Shown piece after piece: positions 50,558 to 62,700 of a stretch of 64,000 nucleotides of DNA (position 1 is its first letter; every line of letters starts with the position of its first letter). The stretch covers positions 1 to 64,000 of the forward strand of contig QEYB01001657.1 in assembly GCA_017562135.1 (NCBI GenBank), in the 5' to 3' direction. This DNA comes from Dipylidium caninum. Its lineage: Eukaryota > Platyhelminthes > Cestoda > Cyclophyllidea > Dipylidiidae. The notes below the pieces were generated by a model. The model had not been told where the DNA came from, made no database searches, and saw nothing but the letters and a program-made list of their open reading frames with translations. Position numbers and translations under genes: made by a program.

Positions 50558-52410
50558 CAGACTAAAAAGTGAGCACGAAAGAATGAACGGACATAAGGTA
50601 ATTTCTAGCACAAATCACCAGAAAGATACCGAGAAAGCGGACTTTAGGGAATAAGCCGTGAGCAAATAAGCATAACTTCTCAGAAAGTATAGCTCGTTAT
50701 TAAAACTTTCTCAAGAATCATCCCTCATAAAAAAACAGCGCATTAGAACATTCGTAAGGTCTATGTGATAAAAAGGGGGGCACGTATAGCCACCCATTCT
50801 ATCGAATACTATTTCGAATGACAGTTGGAAGAGAAGAGGAGCAGGTTAGAAGGGAGACGAGTAACAGTAAATCCAAAGTTCTCGTTGTACGGAGCGACAT
50901 TTTAAATAAAGTAGGTGAGGTGTAGTTGAGGCAATTACATGTAAGGATAAAAGAGTGACCACAAAAACAAAAATCCGTCAAACACACGATGGGAACCTGA
51001 TCAAATAGTACGCCTAACCCAAAGCGAGACAAAATTCACTGACAGCAAAATGTGAATGCTTCTGATACAAGAGAAATTATCCTCCTGTAAAATTTTTGGG
51101 CAAATGAATTTTTGTGCGCTTTTATCTACACGTAGGCTAGTAGCAAAGGGGGCCTCACGGACGTGGGGATGCCTATGAACTAGCGTATTTAAGTGTCTCA
51201 GGCACCTTAGTAGCTGGGACTAAATATTTTCTGGTCATTTACAAACTTAGGAACTGTGAGGTGCAGGAGAAAACGTTGTTTAATGTGCAGCCTGATTAAA
51301 TGGAAATAAAGGCACCACAACGCATACACAAAGTATTTCCTGCTTTCCTTCGCCGTAATCTGGGCTGTGAGCTGCTCCTCATGGGAACAACCTTCTTCCC
51401 TTTCAGCGGCAACAAATCGTGAAGGCGCATGTCATGGGATCACTTAAACATCTAATTGTATAACTGAAAATATAACAAATAGGCGCTTTTAGCCTGTATT
51501 CAATGTACTAATGCCAAGCAGAAGCGGATAAAACCACGTTTCGCGTGACTGCTAATTATCCGTGCCGCAGATTTGTTTTATCAAGAGCCCGATTAATATT
51601 GTTTGATCACAACAAACATAGCCCCACAAGGACCGCTTCCTCTTCGGCGGTTCCTGGGAATTTGGCTTTTACCTCTCCTTTATTTGACACATACAGCATC
51701 CTTCGTATTCACATGTCATTTGGTGGGCCCAACTTATTACGCTAAAGGATAGTTCTATCAAGCTTCATGGTCGTTTGGTCTTCCTTTACCGTTGTGTAAG
51801 GCCATCTAGTTTTACTGCACCCTCTGAGTTTCAACAGGAGGACATAAGTACTAACAGAGCCCCTGTCGGGGAGCCAATTTTTCTCTGATTCCTCCATTTC
51901 GAAAAGAAAAGGCCGTGGGTGTTATCCTGCCAAAACGTTTTCCATGTCTAACCTATGAAATTATAAAGGCGATGCATGCAAGGCCTTGAAATAAAACTTA
52001 TGACTTTCCGAGTAAATCTACATTAGCTATTATGGTTTCCGCCCACTAGGGGGGGGAGTACGCGTAAAACTCATTAAAATGCCGTATTTTGCCGGTAAAA
52101 TTAAGATATCACGAGTTATCTAATAGTTTATTAACTGCATCGCCTCTCCGTTTTAGGAAGCGTACTTTAGAAAGTGTTTCGTTTGGTTAGAAATTCATGT
52201 ATGATCTTTTATTCGATAGCAAATTATATATCAAGTTGAAAAATATAGGTTTAGAAAAAATTAGTCGAACCCGTATTATATTAAAGAAAAATATTATGCA
52301 ACGCTAAAACGGACGAACGTGCAATAAATTGTACGTGCAGTCACTTTTAATCATATAAGATCACCGCGTTGCTACTTTCAAAGTGCTGCCTGCACGAGAT
52401 TCGCCGAGCG
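50558..52410. other. Head-to-head intergenic region between RPRD1 and RPL11
   Basis: About 1.85 kb separates the divergent starts of RPRD1 (-) and RPL11 (+), so it should hold both promoters. AT-rich sequence lies directly upstream of RPL11 (52200-52330). No canonical TATA box could be assigned and no exon was recognised. Confidence 0.45.
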
Positions 52411-53013
52411 ATGCCTATCGTAAGGAAGCCTAAGGCGGAAAATAATCCCATGCGGGATATCCGTATCCAAAAGTTGTGCCTGAATATATGCGTTGGTGAA
52501 AGCGGAGATCGTCTCACCCGGGCAGCTAAGGTTTTGGAACAACTCACTGACCAACAGCCCGTATTCAGTAAGGCCCGCCTTACTGTCCGGACTTTTGGAA
52601 TCAGAAGAAACGAGAAAATTGCCGTCCACTGTACAGTTCGTGGCGCGAAGGCGGAAGGTATTTTGAGTTTCTGTTTGCAACTTTAGAAATATTGGACCGC
52701 GGCCTGAAAGTGAAAGAATATGAGTTGCCCAAATCTTGTTTCAGCGAAATGGGACATTTTGGTTTCGGCCTGACCGAACATATCGATTTGGGTCTAAAGT
52801 ATGATCCTTCCATCGGAATTTACGGTATGGATTTCTACGTCATCCTGGGCCGCGCAGGTCAGCGGGTCCGTCACAGGTAACTAAAATAACATGCCTGAGT
52901 TCCCCACTAGGCGTCGTCGCGTCTCAAAAATCGGATGTAAGCACCACGTTACCCGGGAGGAGGCTATGAAGTGGTTTCAGAGCAAATATGATGGAATTTT
53001 AATGAACAAATGA
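52411..53013 (+). CDS. RPL11: Ribosomal protein L11 (uL5), 179 aa, 3 exons
   Basis: Exons 52411-52657, 52687-52876 and 52911-53013, giving 179 residues against 178 in mammals. The two introns are 29 and 34 nt, both GT-AG and phase-consistent. The sequence is strongly conserved: [57 protein letters not shown] and [17 protein letters not shown]11 sits in the central protuberance of the 60S subunit next to 5S rRNA and RPL5. The chosen ATG gives an N-terminus of usual length ([16 protein letters not shown]). The frame is intact, so this copy appears functional. Its compact structure, unlike the long-intron genes on the left, fits a highly expressed gene. Confidence 0.96.
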
Positions 53014-54359
53014 GTGTATGCTTTTCTAATACATTTGATTCGGTTTTCTGTGAGGTATTTTGCTGCACGTGAGGGTGTATTATAATTACTTGCATCCTAT
53101 TGCTTCTTGTGATGCTAAATTCTTCTATATCTGACCGGTGGTTCACCCTTTCTTTTCGTTTGAATTCTTTAAAATGTGGTCGGGAAGCGTGTATTGTATG
53201 TCTCCTTGCGCTATTTGTATCTGGGCTGTGCTTTTTTGATAAATGACTGACTTGGTACATTGTTTTTACCTCATCTGTTACTCGACGCGCATGATATTCG
53301 TATTCAACGGGGTTTGAGGGGGTGTGAAAAACCACTTATGGCATTCCTGTCCACACTGTCATACTTGAAATTTCCATCCAAGTAACGCGTGATTCGGTCA
53401 TAATGTCTACGGGGTAGAAGCACATAGTTCGTTCGGTTAACACTGTTGCTGTGTGGTTTTTCTGATGCTTTCTCGTTATTTTGGCTGATATGGGTGCGTT
53501 AAGGTCTCGGCACTATTTTTTTGACTGGTGAGAGAATTCTCAACACTGTCGTTCTGCGACTTATGATTAATTTTCTTCCTGCCCTGTGGTGGTGCTACTG
53601 ATGGGTCGCGTTAAGTAAAAGTGCCGTGTCAGGTTAGTACTTGACTTTGGGTTTGGGCCTTTGTCTTCGGCGTATGAGGCAGCTTTTTCTTTCGGAGGAT
53701 AGTAGGCCTTCATGGCGTGCCCGTAGAAGGTGGCCAAATATATCTAGCAATGGATGACCTTTCTCTGGATTTTGGTTGTTATATAAACACAATTGAATGG
53801 AGGCAAGGTGGAGCAGGTATTATTTTTCCAAATTTTCCCTTCTAAGATAGGATGGGTAAGATTGAGGTTAGTTCATCTGTATTGATACCATGTAATCTGT
53901 TGTCTGCGATTCGCGCGAGGGTGATGCTTCTGAACTTACGATAGTAATGTTTAGCTAAGAATGCAGCAATACCTTTCCCAGATACGCATCAATTTGTTTC
54001 ACGTAAATCTAGCCGATGTCGTGTAAATATCAGTTTAAAAATGATATATTCACCGTTGATAATTCTAACGCGGACTTTTTTTAGGGTTAATTTATATTAA
54101 TTTCTTCAAATGACTCGGAAGGTAACCCGGTGAGAAGTGCGGCGTTTTGAGCGCGAGCCTTGGCCTCATTGCCGAGGCGTTTATGAGGTTAGGTTCATTA
54201 TCAAGTAATCTCAGTCGATAAGTGGAATATTTGATCTTTCCTTTCCTCTAAATATTGATGCATTGTTGCCGAAGCTTTCCTTCCGATTTGTTTTTTGTAC
54301 TACCTGTAGTTACGATCAATTTTTTGAGGGTAAATAAATCTCTGCAGTTACCGTATTAG
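53014..54359. other. Intergenic DNA between RPL11 and the S/T-P-rich gene
   Basis: AT-rich, anonymous sequence of about 1.3 kb downstream of RPL11. It contains the RPL11 3' end and presumably the promoter of the next + strand gene. No exon was recognised. Confidence 0.45.
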
Positions 54360-57300
54360 ATGAACGAAAGCGTATTCGATGACCAAATCATCACGCAGCT
54401 GTATAACAGTCTTGTGAATAATTCTACTAACGACCCATTTGAAGATGCATTTCGTTTCTTTGAGTTCGTGCGCGCTTCAAAAAATGTAAGTCTTCAAGAA
54501 AAATCAGGTCATTTTCTAGGCGGTTGAGTGTCTTCCGAAATTGCGCTTAGATGTCTCTACTCTAGTATCTAGCGGCAAATCTCCTCAACTTCTCGAAAGG
54601 CAGTAGGTCTGCGATACTAATTATGGTTTCTCAGTATGAAATTCCTATTATTATTACAGTTCGAATATACAAAGTCATTGACTTCAAATGATTCCAACGT
54701 TATAGACCAAGAATTTAGTGATTGGGTATGTGAATTTTTGGGTGTTTAACATTTAAGGCTACTGAAATCTTGGAGAGATTGAGTGTTTGTTCACTTAATC
54801 GTTCAGATTGGAGGGATTTCATTAGAAATGATTTAGTCAATAGGTTAGCTCTCCTTCGTTTTAATTCCCTACTGTCTCAGATTTAACAAGTCTCACGGCA
54901 AAACCCTTGCTCAGATACATCTGAACATTGGTCTTGATCCTCCGTCATGCCTCCCAAGGGTGGAGGAGGATGAAAGCGATGACGATAAGATTACTGGTTT
55001 TTCGTCCAATTTCTCACACCGAGTCCAAGGAAGCCTGCAGATCCAGCCCACTCTATGCCACTGTCCCCTAGGTTTGTTTATCTTTGTGAAACCAATAAAT
55101 TTATATGACAGTGAACTACTCTCTCCTCGAAGCTTAAAGATTTCTATAAGAAATTCGCTCCCACGGGCGTTGTTTGCTGAATCTGTTGTCAGGCCAGTAG
55201 AACACCTCTCAACTTCGCAGACACCTTGGTAATTTATCTTAATTAAAATAACCAGGTTTTCTAACATTCCTCTTTCACCAGCTACTCAGAGAGGGAGTAC
55301 GACACTTGTTCTAACCCCGCTGTTCCTGGTCCCAAAATGATTCTAGTGCCAGCATCGAAATGTATCATTTCGAAGAGTAGGCGTAAAGCCAAGACTCCGG
55401 TGAAACGGGGTCTCATCCTATCTAGTCGGCAGTCTATAATTTGAGACGGACTCCAGAAGTAGGTGAGGAGTTGTTTTTAACTGGGCCCTCGCCTTCACAT
55501 TACCATAATCCTTTTTCCACCTTTTTGAAGAACCTTTTCAAGTCAGTCTACTTCGAGGCGACGTGTGGATCCAGATTTGCAAAGGGGTAACGGTCGGCGC
55601 AAGTCAATGCATAGATCAGTTACGGAAACACCCAATTCGAAACTGTCACAACCACGATGGGAGCGTGCTCGGATGGCGGCTGCGGAAAAAACTAAGAATC
55701 GTGTAAGTCTCTCTGGTGACTTTTTGTTGATTCAAATTGTATTCAGGTTTTACCGATGTTATTTAGTTACCATTGAGTTGTCTTTACTCTATTATAATAA
55801 TCCTACTAGGGACTTTTCAAAGTAGATAAATCAAATGCAGAGATTTAGTCACTGAAATGATTATCCTCGTTTCATTTTCTTTCATTTTTTCTTGAATCCA
55901 TGATCATTATGAGTAGAACTCTGACTTAGGATCGGCTAGCGATATGAGTTCACAATTAACCCATATTGCATAGCAATCTTAATTACTTTTTTCTGTCACT
56001 ATTATTATTCTAGATTCTGAGTTCCTCCATCAAAACCTGTCTATCTTCTTTTATTATTACTAAATGGCACATTTAAATCTCTACATTTTATGTCGAGTCA
56101 TATAGCTTTCGCCCTTACCGGCTCTAACATTTCTTTCTGCTAGCATGTAAAGTTTGGTTCGACATTCGACTGGGTGAATGATTTTGGTGGAATTTTGATA
56201 CAACACTTGGAGCTCGTCGGTGTGGAAATAGGTAGAAATGTGATGTAGCTCACTTTTTCGAATATGTGAGATTTTTGTTGTTAATTCTCAAAATATTCCT
56301 TTTGGTGAAGATCTAAAAATCATGCCTTTAATCATACCATCTGATCGTCGCTAGGTCAATTTTTTTCCTATAAATTTCGGCTTCTTTAACACTCTTGTTT
56401 GATTTCTTGATTCTGGGATAAATAGATCATGGGGTTTTAATAACAAACTAAACCATCTGGATGAATAGCAACTGATTATAAGTAAAAGACGATGGGTGAT
56501 GATTGCACATGCGTCTACAAGTCAATATTCGGGGAAAGCTCGTGTTAAACGGCTGTCGACGCGAGGAAGAAGTAGAACACAATGGAGGTTTTTATACCTA
56601 TTAGGTCAATATGTGTTTGACGTGGAGAATGTGAAAATTCCGTTTTAATGTAAACACTATTAAAAGTTATTGAAGTGCATGATTTGTGGTCTTACACTGG
56701 CTAATTACCGGATTTGTGGGCCTTGGTTTATCACAAGGAAACATTTTCACTCATTTTTTCGTGAGCTAACGGTAATTATTTCATTACTCCTAGGAGCTAT
56801 AAGTGATATCAACGTGGGGCAGCCTGTAATTTAGTGTCTAGGGACCCCTTGAATATCGGAACTCAGAAGTTGCAAATGCTGATATCGTAGGCTTGCCCTC
56901 ACCTACTCTAATCCTTGTTTTTGGCCTTTCCTTCCTCACTGAAGTCAGTGATAGTGGCTGAGTCTCCGCTGAAGCCCTCTCCTGCGGACGCCGTGTTGGG
57001 AAGTCCTCTGCGCCGTCTTCGACGTGCTTCTTCCTACCTCAACTTCTCGAGAGGCGACTTAGGCGGCGGTCCCTCATCAGCTTCCGCCTCCACCTCCCAG
57101 CTGAGTATCAAAGCGGAGCAATGGCAGCGACGGAAGTTGGAAGAGGAGGCCAATCTAAGCCAGTTTAGTGGTGGCGAGAGCAATCTCTCCCAGTCCTTTG
57201 ATGCCGGTGTTTCGATGCCTCCTAGACTTTTTAAGCGTAGAAGTACCAACCTTGTAGCAAATCTCATCCGTCTCCCATCATCAGAGCCATCTGTCGCGAG

Positions 57301-59480
57301 TCCGGCAAAACCCACCCTGAGTTCGACGGTCTCTTCGCCCCCAATGCTCAATTTGTCCGAGCTGAAATTAGGTACCTTATAATGTTAGTCATTTTATCAA
57401 GTCTGCAAATTCCCTGCCCATTTGTTTAGTCTAAGGTGATTTATATAGATGTCTATTTGAAAATTGGGTTAACGATGTTCGACGTCCTTCTCGTTCAGTC
57501 GATGATTGAAGTACTTAATGAATATGAGGTCTTGTTAAGTTCAGCCTCAGTTAAACTTCGTAATTTTGTACATCAACTGACATTCCTCTCCATTTGAACC
57601 TATAGTTTGTCGGTGTCCGTCATTTTTCAATATACTATCAAGTTACTAACTTTTTACTCGCTTTTATCAGTGGTTCCTAGAGCCACTGAATTGAATGTGC
57701 ACCACATTCACTCTGTATGGGACACTGTTTTTTTTAAAGCATCCTCAAAGTCGCAACCATCTAAAACTCCTTTCCGAGACTTGTTTGATGATCTTGATGC
57801 TCCTGCCTCCACCCCAATCGTCAGTGCCGCTCCGGTGTCGCTCATGTCTCCGACAAAACGTGCGGTAACTGCAGGGACAACGGAAAAACGTCGCAAAACG
57901 GTACTAGGTGAACAGACAATAAATGTACCACCTTCTCCGCACGTCCTTGATGAAGCCGCCATGTTCCTCGGTCAGGAAGAGTTCCTTCATCGTACCGCCT
58001 CTGACCGTGAAAATTTATATTTACAGTCGTGAGTAGTGACGTTTTATCAGCTTACCTTATAGCCCGCATCTGTCTTCATCAAATACGTCATTGCATCATA
58101 GCATCTAGCTAACTTCACTTGCGCACGTTTACTGACATTGAAGGTATTGGTAGTCTGGACGGCCTCATTTCTTCCTAACTCCTTCAGACTAACTTACCAA
58201 AATAACTTCACCATGAGAGGGTGGTCTTTCTCTCCCCTTGTGTTTATTTTCCTATGATTTCCAGGCTTGATTATACAACATCTTTTAAGGTCTTACTACT
58301 GCGCCCAGGTTACTGCCACAGAAGCCCACTTAAAATCTATGATCCAGGCGTTTATATGAGCCACATTTGACAATCACTCTGGCCATTGGAAAGGATGTGA
58401 GGGACAGTAAAGCGTTCAGTCGGGAATGTCGCCTCTTTGGTCGACGGGGGTCGAAAGCTTCTTTAAAATATCACCGTCTCCACCGAGTTTAATGAGAAAT
58501 GTAAAGAAACAGAGCATACTTTCTGATACTTAAAAGCGAAGATATACGTCGACTTAATATTCTACATCCGTTAGTAAGTTCCGGAAATACATGCCCAAGC
58601 ATCTTATGGGAGCAATTAATGAGGAAACATTGAAAGTACGATGTCATGGTTAGCAGTCACTCCTCCAGGAAATTTCTGTACCGTTTTCCCTTTGGTCTTT
58701 CGTATAAACAGGGAAGGGCTGGCGCCGTGCGGTGACCCCTTTACTACACCTGAAAAAGGCATTCTCATTATACCTTCAAGTAGTAACGTTGAAGAAAGAT
58801 CGCGGTCCAGTGCGCCGACAAAGAGAAGAATATGCACGCCCCACCCGCATCGGAATCCTCCTAGTCCCATTAGTGGTACCTGCGATTCGATGCGATCGGG
58901 ACCATTCGAGTATGTTCTTTAAACAGGCTGAATTGTCTTAGACTAGTTGGGGTACTTTGAAATGGTTTTTCATCCAGCCATAGTGCCTTTTGGGATAGAA
59001 CAATGTAGTATGGGGCCGGACAGTCTTACCTGGCCTAGACACGCTTACTCTTTGTACTAGGCTGTTTGAGGTAGACTCCAGGCGTGTCCATCTGCCGCTG
59101 TGGAAACCTCCAACACTTGATTTAATTTTCTTCACGTCCGGTTACCGGTTTTTCAAGTTAGTTACTTAATTGCAGTGAAACTGGTTGTCGCCAAAGGACT
59201 AAAAGTTGTTGTTTCCTCTTGCAATACCGATATTAACCCAATGATCCATAGAGCTTATCCTCTCAGGTGGAGTCCTCCTGCGACCTCAATCTCGAGTTTT
59301 AGAAGAGAAGATATATTATCGCCATATAAGACTACAACTAGAAAAGCCACGCCTCGAAAGGGTCTCTTCGGTTCGACTGCTACATCTCGGAGTCAGAGTA
59401 ATTTTGCTCGACAGCAACAGGAAGAGGAGAGTACTTTACCGAGGCGGCATCTCCGCCCGCGACGCTCCCTATTTCGATGA
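54360..59480 (+). CDS. Unrecognised S/T-P- and Arg-rich protein, about 580 aa, 9 exons
   Basis: Proposed exons: 54360-54485, 54660-54725, 54915-55071, 55290-55399, 55547-55702, 56945-57371, 57671-58028, 58781-58909 and 59267-59480. Phases agree throughout. Exons 5 to 9 are well supported; exons 3 and 4 are tentative. The protein has a short acidic N-terminus (MNESVFDDQIITQLY) and an otherwise disordered, basic, serine-rich body. It contains many proline-directed sites followed by basic residues: AESPLKP, GSPLRRLRR, MSPTKR, LSPYKTTTRK and KATPRKG, plus KTPFRDLFDD and VPPSPHV. It ends in RPRRSLFR. Clusters of S/T-P-x-K/R are typical of cyclin-dependent kinase substrates in replication, centrosome or mitosis. 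No folded domain or specific family is recognised, so function is not assigned. It converges with the Miro gene 272 bp downstream. Confidence 0.7.
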
Positions 59481-59752
59481 GGGGAAGAGGCGAAGGCGAC
59501 AAACGACCAACTAATCATAGTGTTTGTACAAAGTTGCTTTTAAATGAACGAATGTTGTAATCAGCTACCTAGTTCACTAGTTGTATATAAGAAGAGACGG
59601 AGAAGACAAAAAACTGGCCTGGCAAAAAAATGGCGGGAGAACTAGGAGGGGCTACTAATAAGGTCACCGGTTGCATCTATACAGAGGAGGCTGGAAGGCG
59701 GAAGGGGGTACAGTGAGTGTATTTGTACAACACAGAAGGGATCATGGCGGCT

Positions 59753-62700
59753 TTATATGTGGGGTTTGGCTATCTTAAAGGCCACGAAACCAAAGCCTGC
59801 CAAAATTGTTGCCGCGAGAGTCAGTTTCCAGGCGTAGTCGGGTTGAGCCAGTTCCAGGCGTCTGTTGCGTCTGTCGCAAACAAAAGGGCGAGATTAGTCA
59901 AACGCCTCCCCAAGACCACAGGGAGTTCAAAGTGGCTGGACGGCACGAACTTTAACGGGGACACTTTCAAGGAACTGGGGCTTATTCGTGACCACGAAGA
60001 TTTTGGTGGCGCCGCAACTAGCGACTCAGTTCAAAATTGCAGTTAACTTGTCACTAGTCGATTTCGCCGGGGTATTTTTTATTCAACGCCGGATGGGCTT
60101 AAAGGATTTCGGGAGAAGCGTTAAAAAACATGCAGTGGGCTTTTGTACGGATAGAGTGACTAGAAGTGCTGCGGCTCCAGTTCTGGAGCGTCTCCGGTCG
60201 CCAAGTCGTAATGAACGGCATTGCCATCGTCCACACCCATTCATTCATGTCCTTTTTCTTGAGGGAGAAGAACATCGCAGTAACTCATGACTGAGTAATC
60301 ATACAACAGCCAATGCCCCACTTTTTTTCTAATCCTCCATAATCTTTTGAAATTACATAAGCCTGTTTGAGGCAGTATTAACATACAGTTAAAGGTGACA
60401 AAAACAAATGAGAGTATTCCGCGTTAGGTGTACCCTGGACCTTCTTTTGCGTCAAGACGATGAAGGTTTGAAAAGCGAGAGCTACAAAAGGAGAAGCAGG
60501 AGCTCATAACCCCACGAGGAGCTAAAAATCAGCCACTAACTGGAAGTATCATCTTAAAGTAGGCAGAATGAAGAAGAAGTTGGAGAACTGTAAATAACAT
60601 TAGTAAAATCTTGGAGAGGTTGAACCGGTAGGGAAAAAATCAACTCCACACCAGCCAGGATAATTTTTATAGTAAAGGAGGTTGGGAAGAGTGGGGGCAG
60701 GAGGCTCCTTATCCGGGTAGACTTTCAGGTCAGATGAGTAATTTACTACGGGCGGATAAAAATGGGGCGAATCTCAAAACCGGGTAATGGCACAGGCTAA
60801 CAATTGTAAGGACTCGCAAACAAGCTCATAATCAGAGGCCCGTGACAGGAGAACAAGGCGCAAAGGTAGTAGCAACTGAGGCTCAACGACTAGCCATACG
60901 AGACGGTCAAAAAAATTGAGTCAGGGTAACCTCATAACATTCAATAAATCCTGACACTGAGTCAATCGGATCGCAGAAGGTGGTTTCGGCCACCTTAAAC
61001 GATTGGCCAGATTAGGTGCCCTGCAAACGGCCAAAAATTGCGACCCGACAATCTCACCCGATCATCACTATGACAAAAAAGGGAAAAACAAATAGACGCG
61101 GATCAGATGAAGATGGCATAAATTCACGTGAAAAAAATACAATTAAGAAATCGTCATCTTTTTCACATACCGGAGTCCTTAAACATCGCCAGAATTACCA
61201 ATCTACCTCATCGAACATTTTAGTAAGAAAGATGAGAAAAAATGGGGTAAGTAACACGGTATTTACGGGTAATTTGCCATGGTGATGAGTTTCACGTAGA
61301 CGGGATGGAACTGTCCTTCTGCGAGTTTAACCTCTCGTGTTGTGACCGGGGCACCTGTAAATCGGCCTGAGATCGTGGGAGTGGAGGATCGCCCTCGACT
61401 GGTCGAAAGAGGACGTTGTTGAGGTTGTGACGACAGCGACGTTCTCGTTGGCGAGTCAGAAAGAGATAGACAGCTCCCTTGACCCCTGTGATGTGAAAAA
61501 GGAGACGGGTTAGTTGCATTCGTGTCCGCACTCTAGTATTAAGTCCAATCTCAGTTTGACCATGAAGGTTCTTGTGTGACTTTATCTTACTACTTCCACT
61601 GAAGGTATTACAATTCCACAGCCAAATAACAACATAATCGTTGGTCTTTGCCGACGAAGCTACGATAGTGGTTAAGAAATAATTATGATTCAAGAATAAA
61701 AATAATAGTGTCTCAGAGGACGACCATTCAAACACATTCACGAACTTCATTCCGTGCATTTCTCTGAGTCGGAGAACTCAAAGTCATAAGGGCAAAAGTC
61801 ATCTAAGAGATTTGTTGAATGAAAAATATTTTATGTGCCCTAAAAAGACTAAGCAATCAAATTCCATTTCCCCGTCCTCAATCTCTCTAATACATTCGTC
61901 TGTGAGGCGCCTCTCATGGTCTAAAAATTGTCAACCATCACTGAAGCAGGAGAAAAAGTCAACTTCCCGAGAGAGTTAAATAGAATGACAGTTTTATGAG
62001 AATAAAATATGGCATCACCTACTAGCCATCATAGAGGTTCGCAAATTTCTAAAAAAACTATGATATTTAATGAAAGCGACCCCTGCCCAGAGGGTAGTTG
62101 ACTTAAACTTAAACCTTAAATAAGTCCGATTAAAAGATGAAGAAAATTTTCAAGCCAATGACGAATTAAAATTGACTTGACTATAGCCATTTAATAAATG
62201 TAGCATCGGGAACACACTGAGGGTGCCTTGTCTGTTCTTAAGCGCCTTGGTTGGGGAGCATAAGGACACGACGGTGGTGACCAAGGCGCGGGACTCGGCT
62301 GGACGCCTGGCACAAGGCCAGGCGACGACGGGCCTAATAATCGCACATGCCCTGACGCATGTCACACGAATTTGACCATCCGAAGTGCCACTAACTAAGC
62401 CTTTTCACAGATGCCTTGCCTCCCCCCCCCAGACTTTGGAATTGAAAACAATTAACAAGCCGTCTTAACTCATCACGCTGCAACGTTTGGTAAACTCAAC
62501 TGGTTAACTAAACAGTACAAGTGGATTCGTCCTAGACTTGTTTTTCTGCTAACGAACTGGGATTTGCTCTTCGTGTTCTCCTGATTATAGCGAATATAAG
62601 AAAGTGAATTTATCGTCTATGTAAAGTTTTGTAATGGATAAAGTCATACCCTAATAACGCAGAAGAATAGCGGACTTCTAAGTCCTTATTTTATTCCCGT

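Noticed and set aside
59717..60046. Plus-strand open frame of 109 codons
   Set aside because: It lies antisense to the last coding exon of Miro, whose tail-anchor match is clear.
61292..61759. Minus-strand frame with a superficially WD-like stretch
   Set aside because: The stretch has no blade periodicity. The true coding frame in the lower part is the neighbouring Miro frame ending VYVKLITMANYP.
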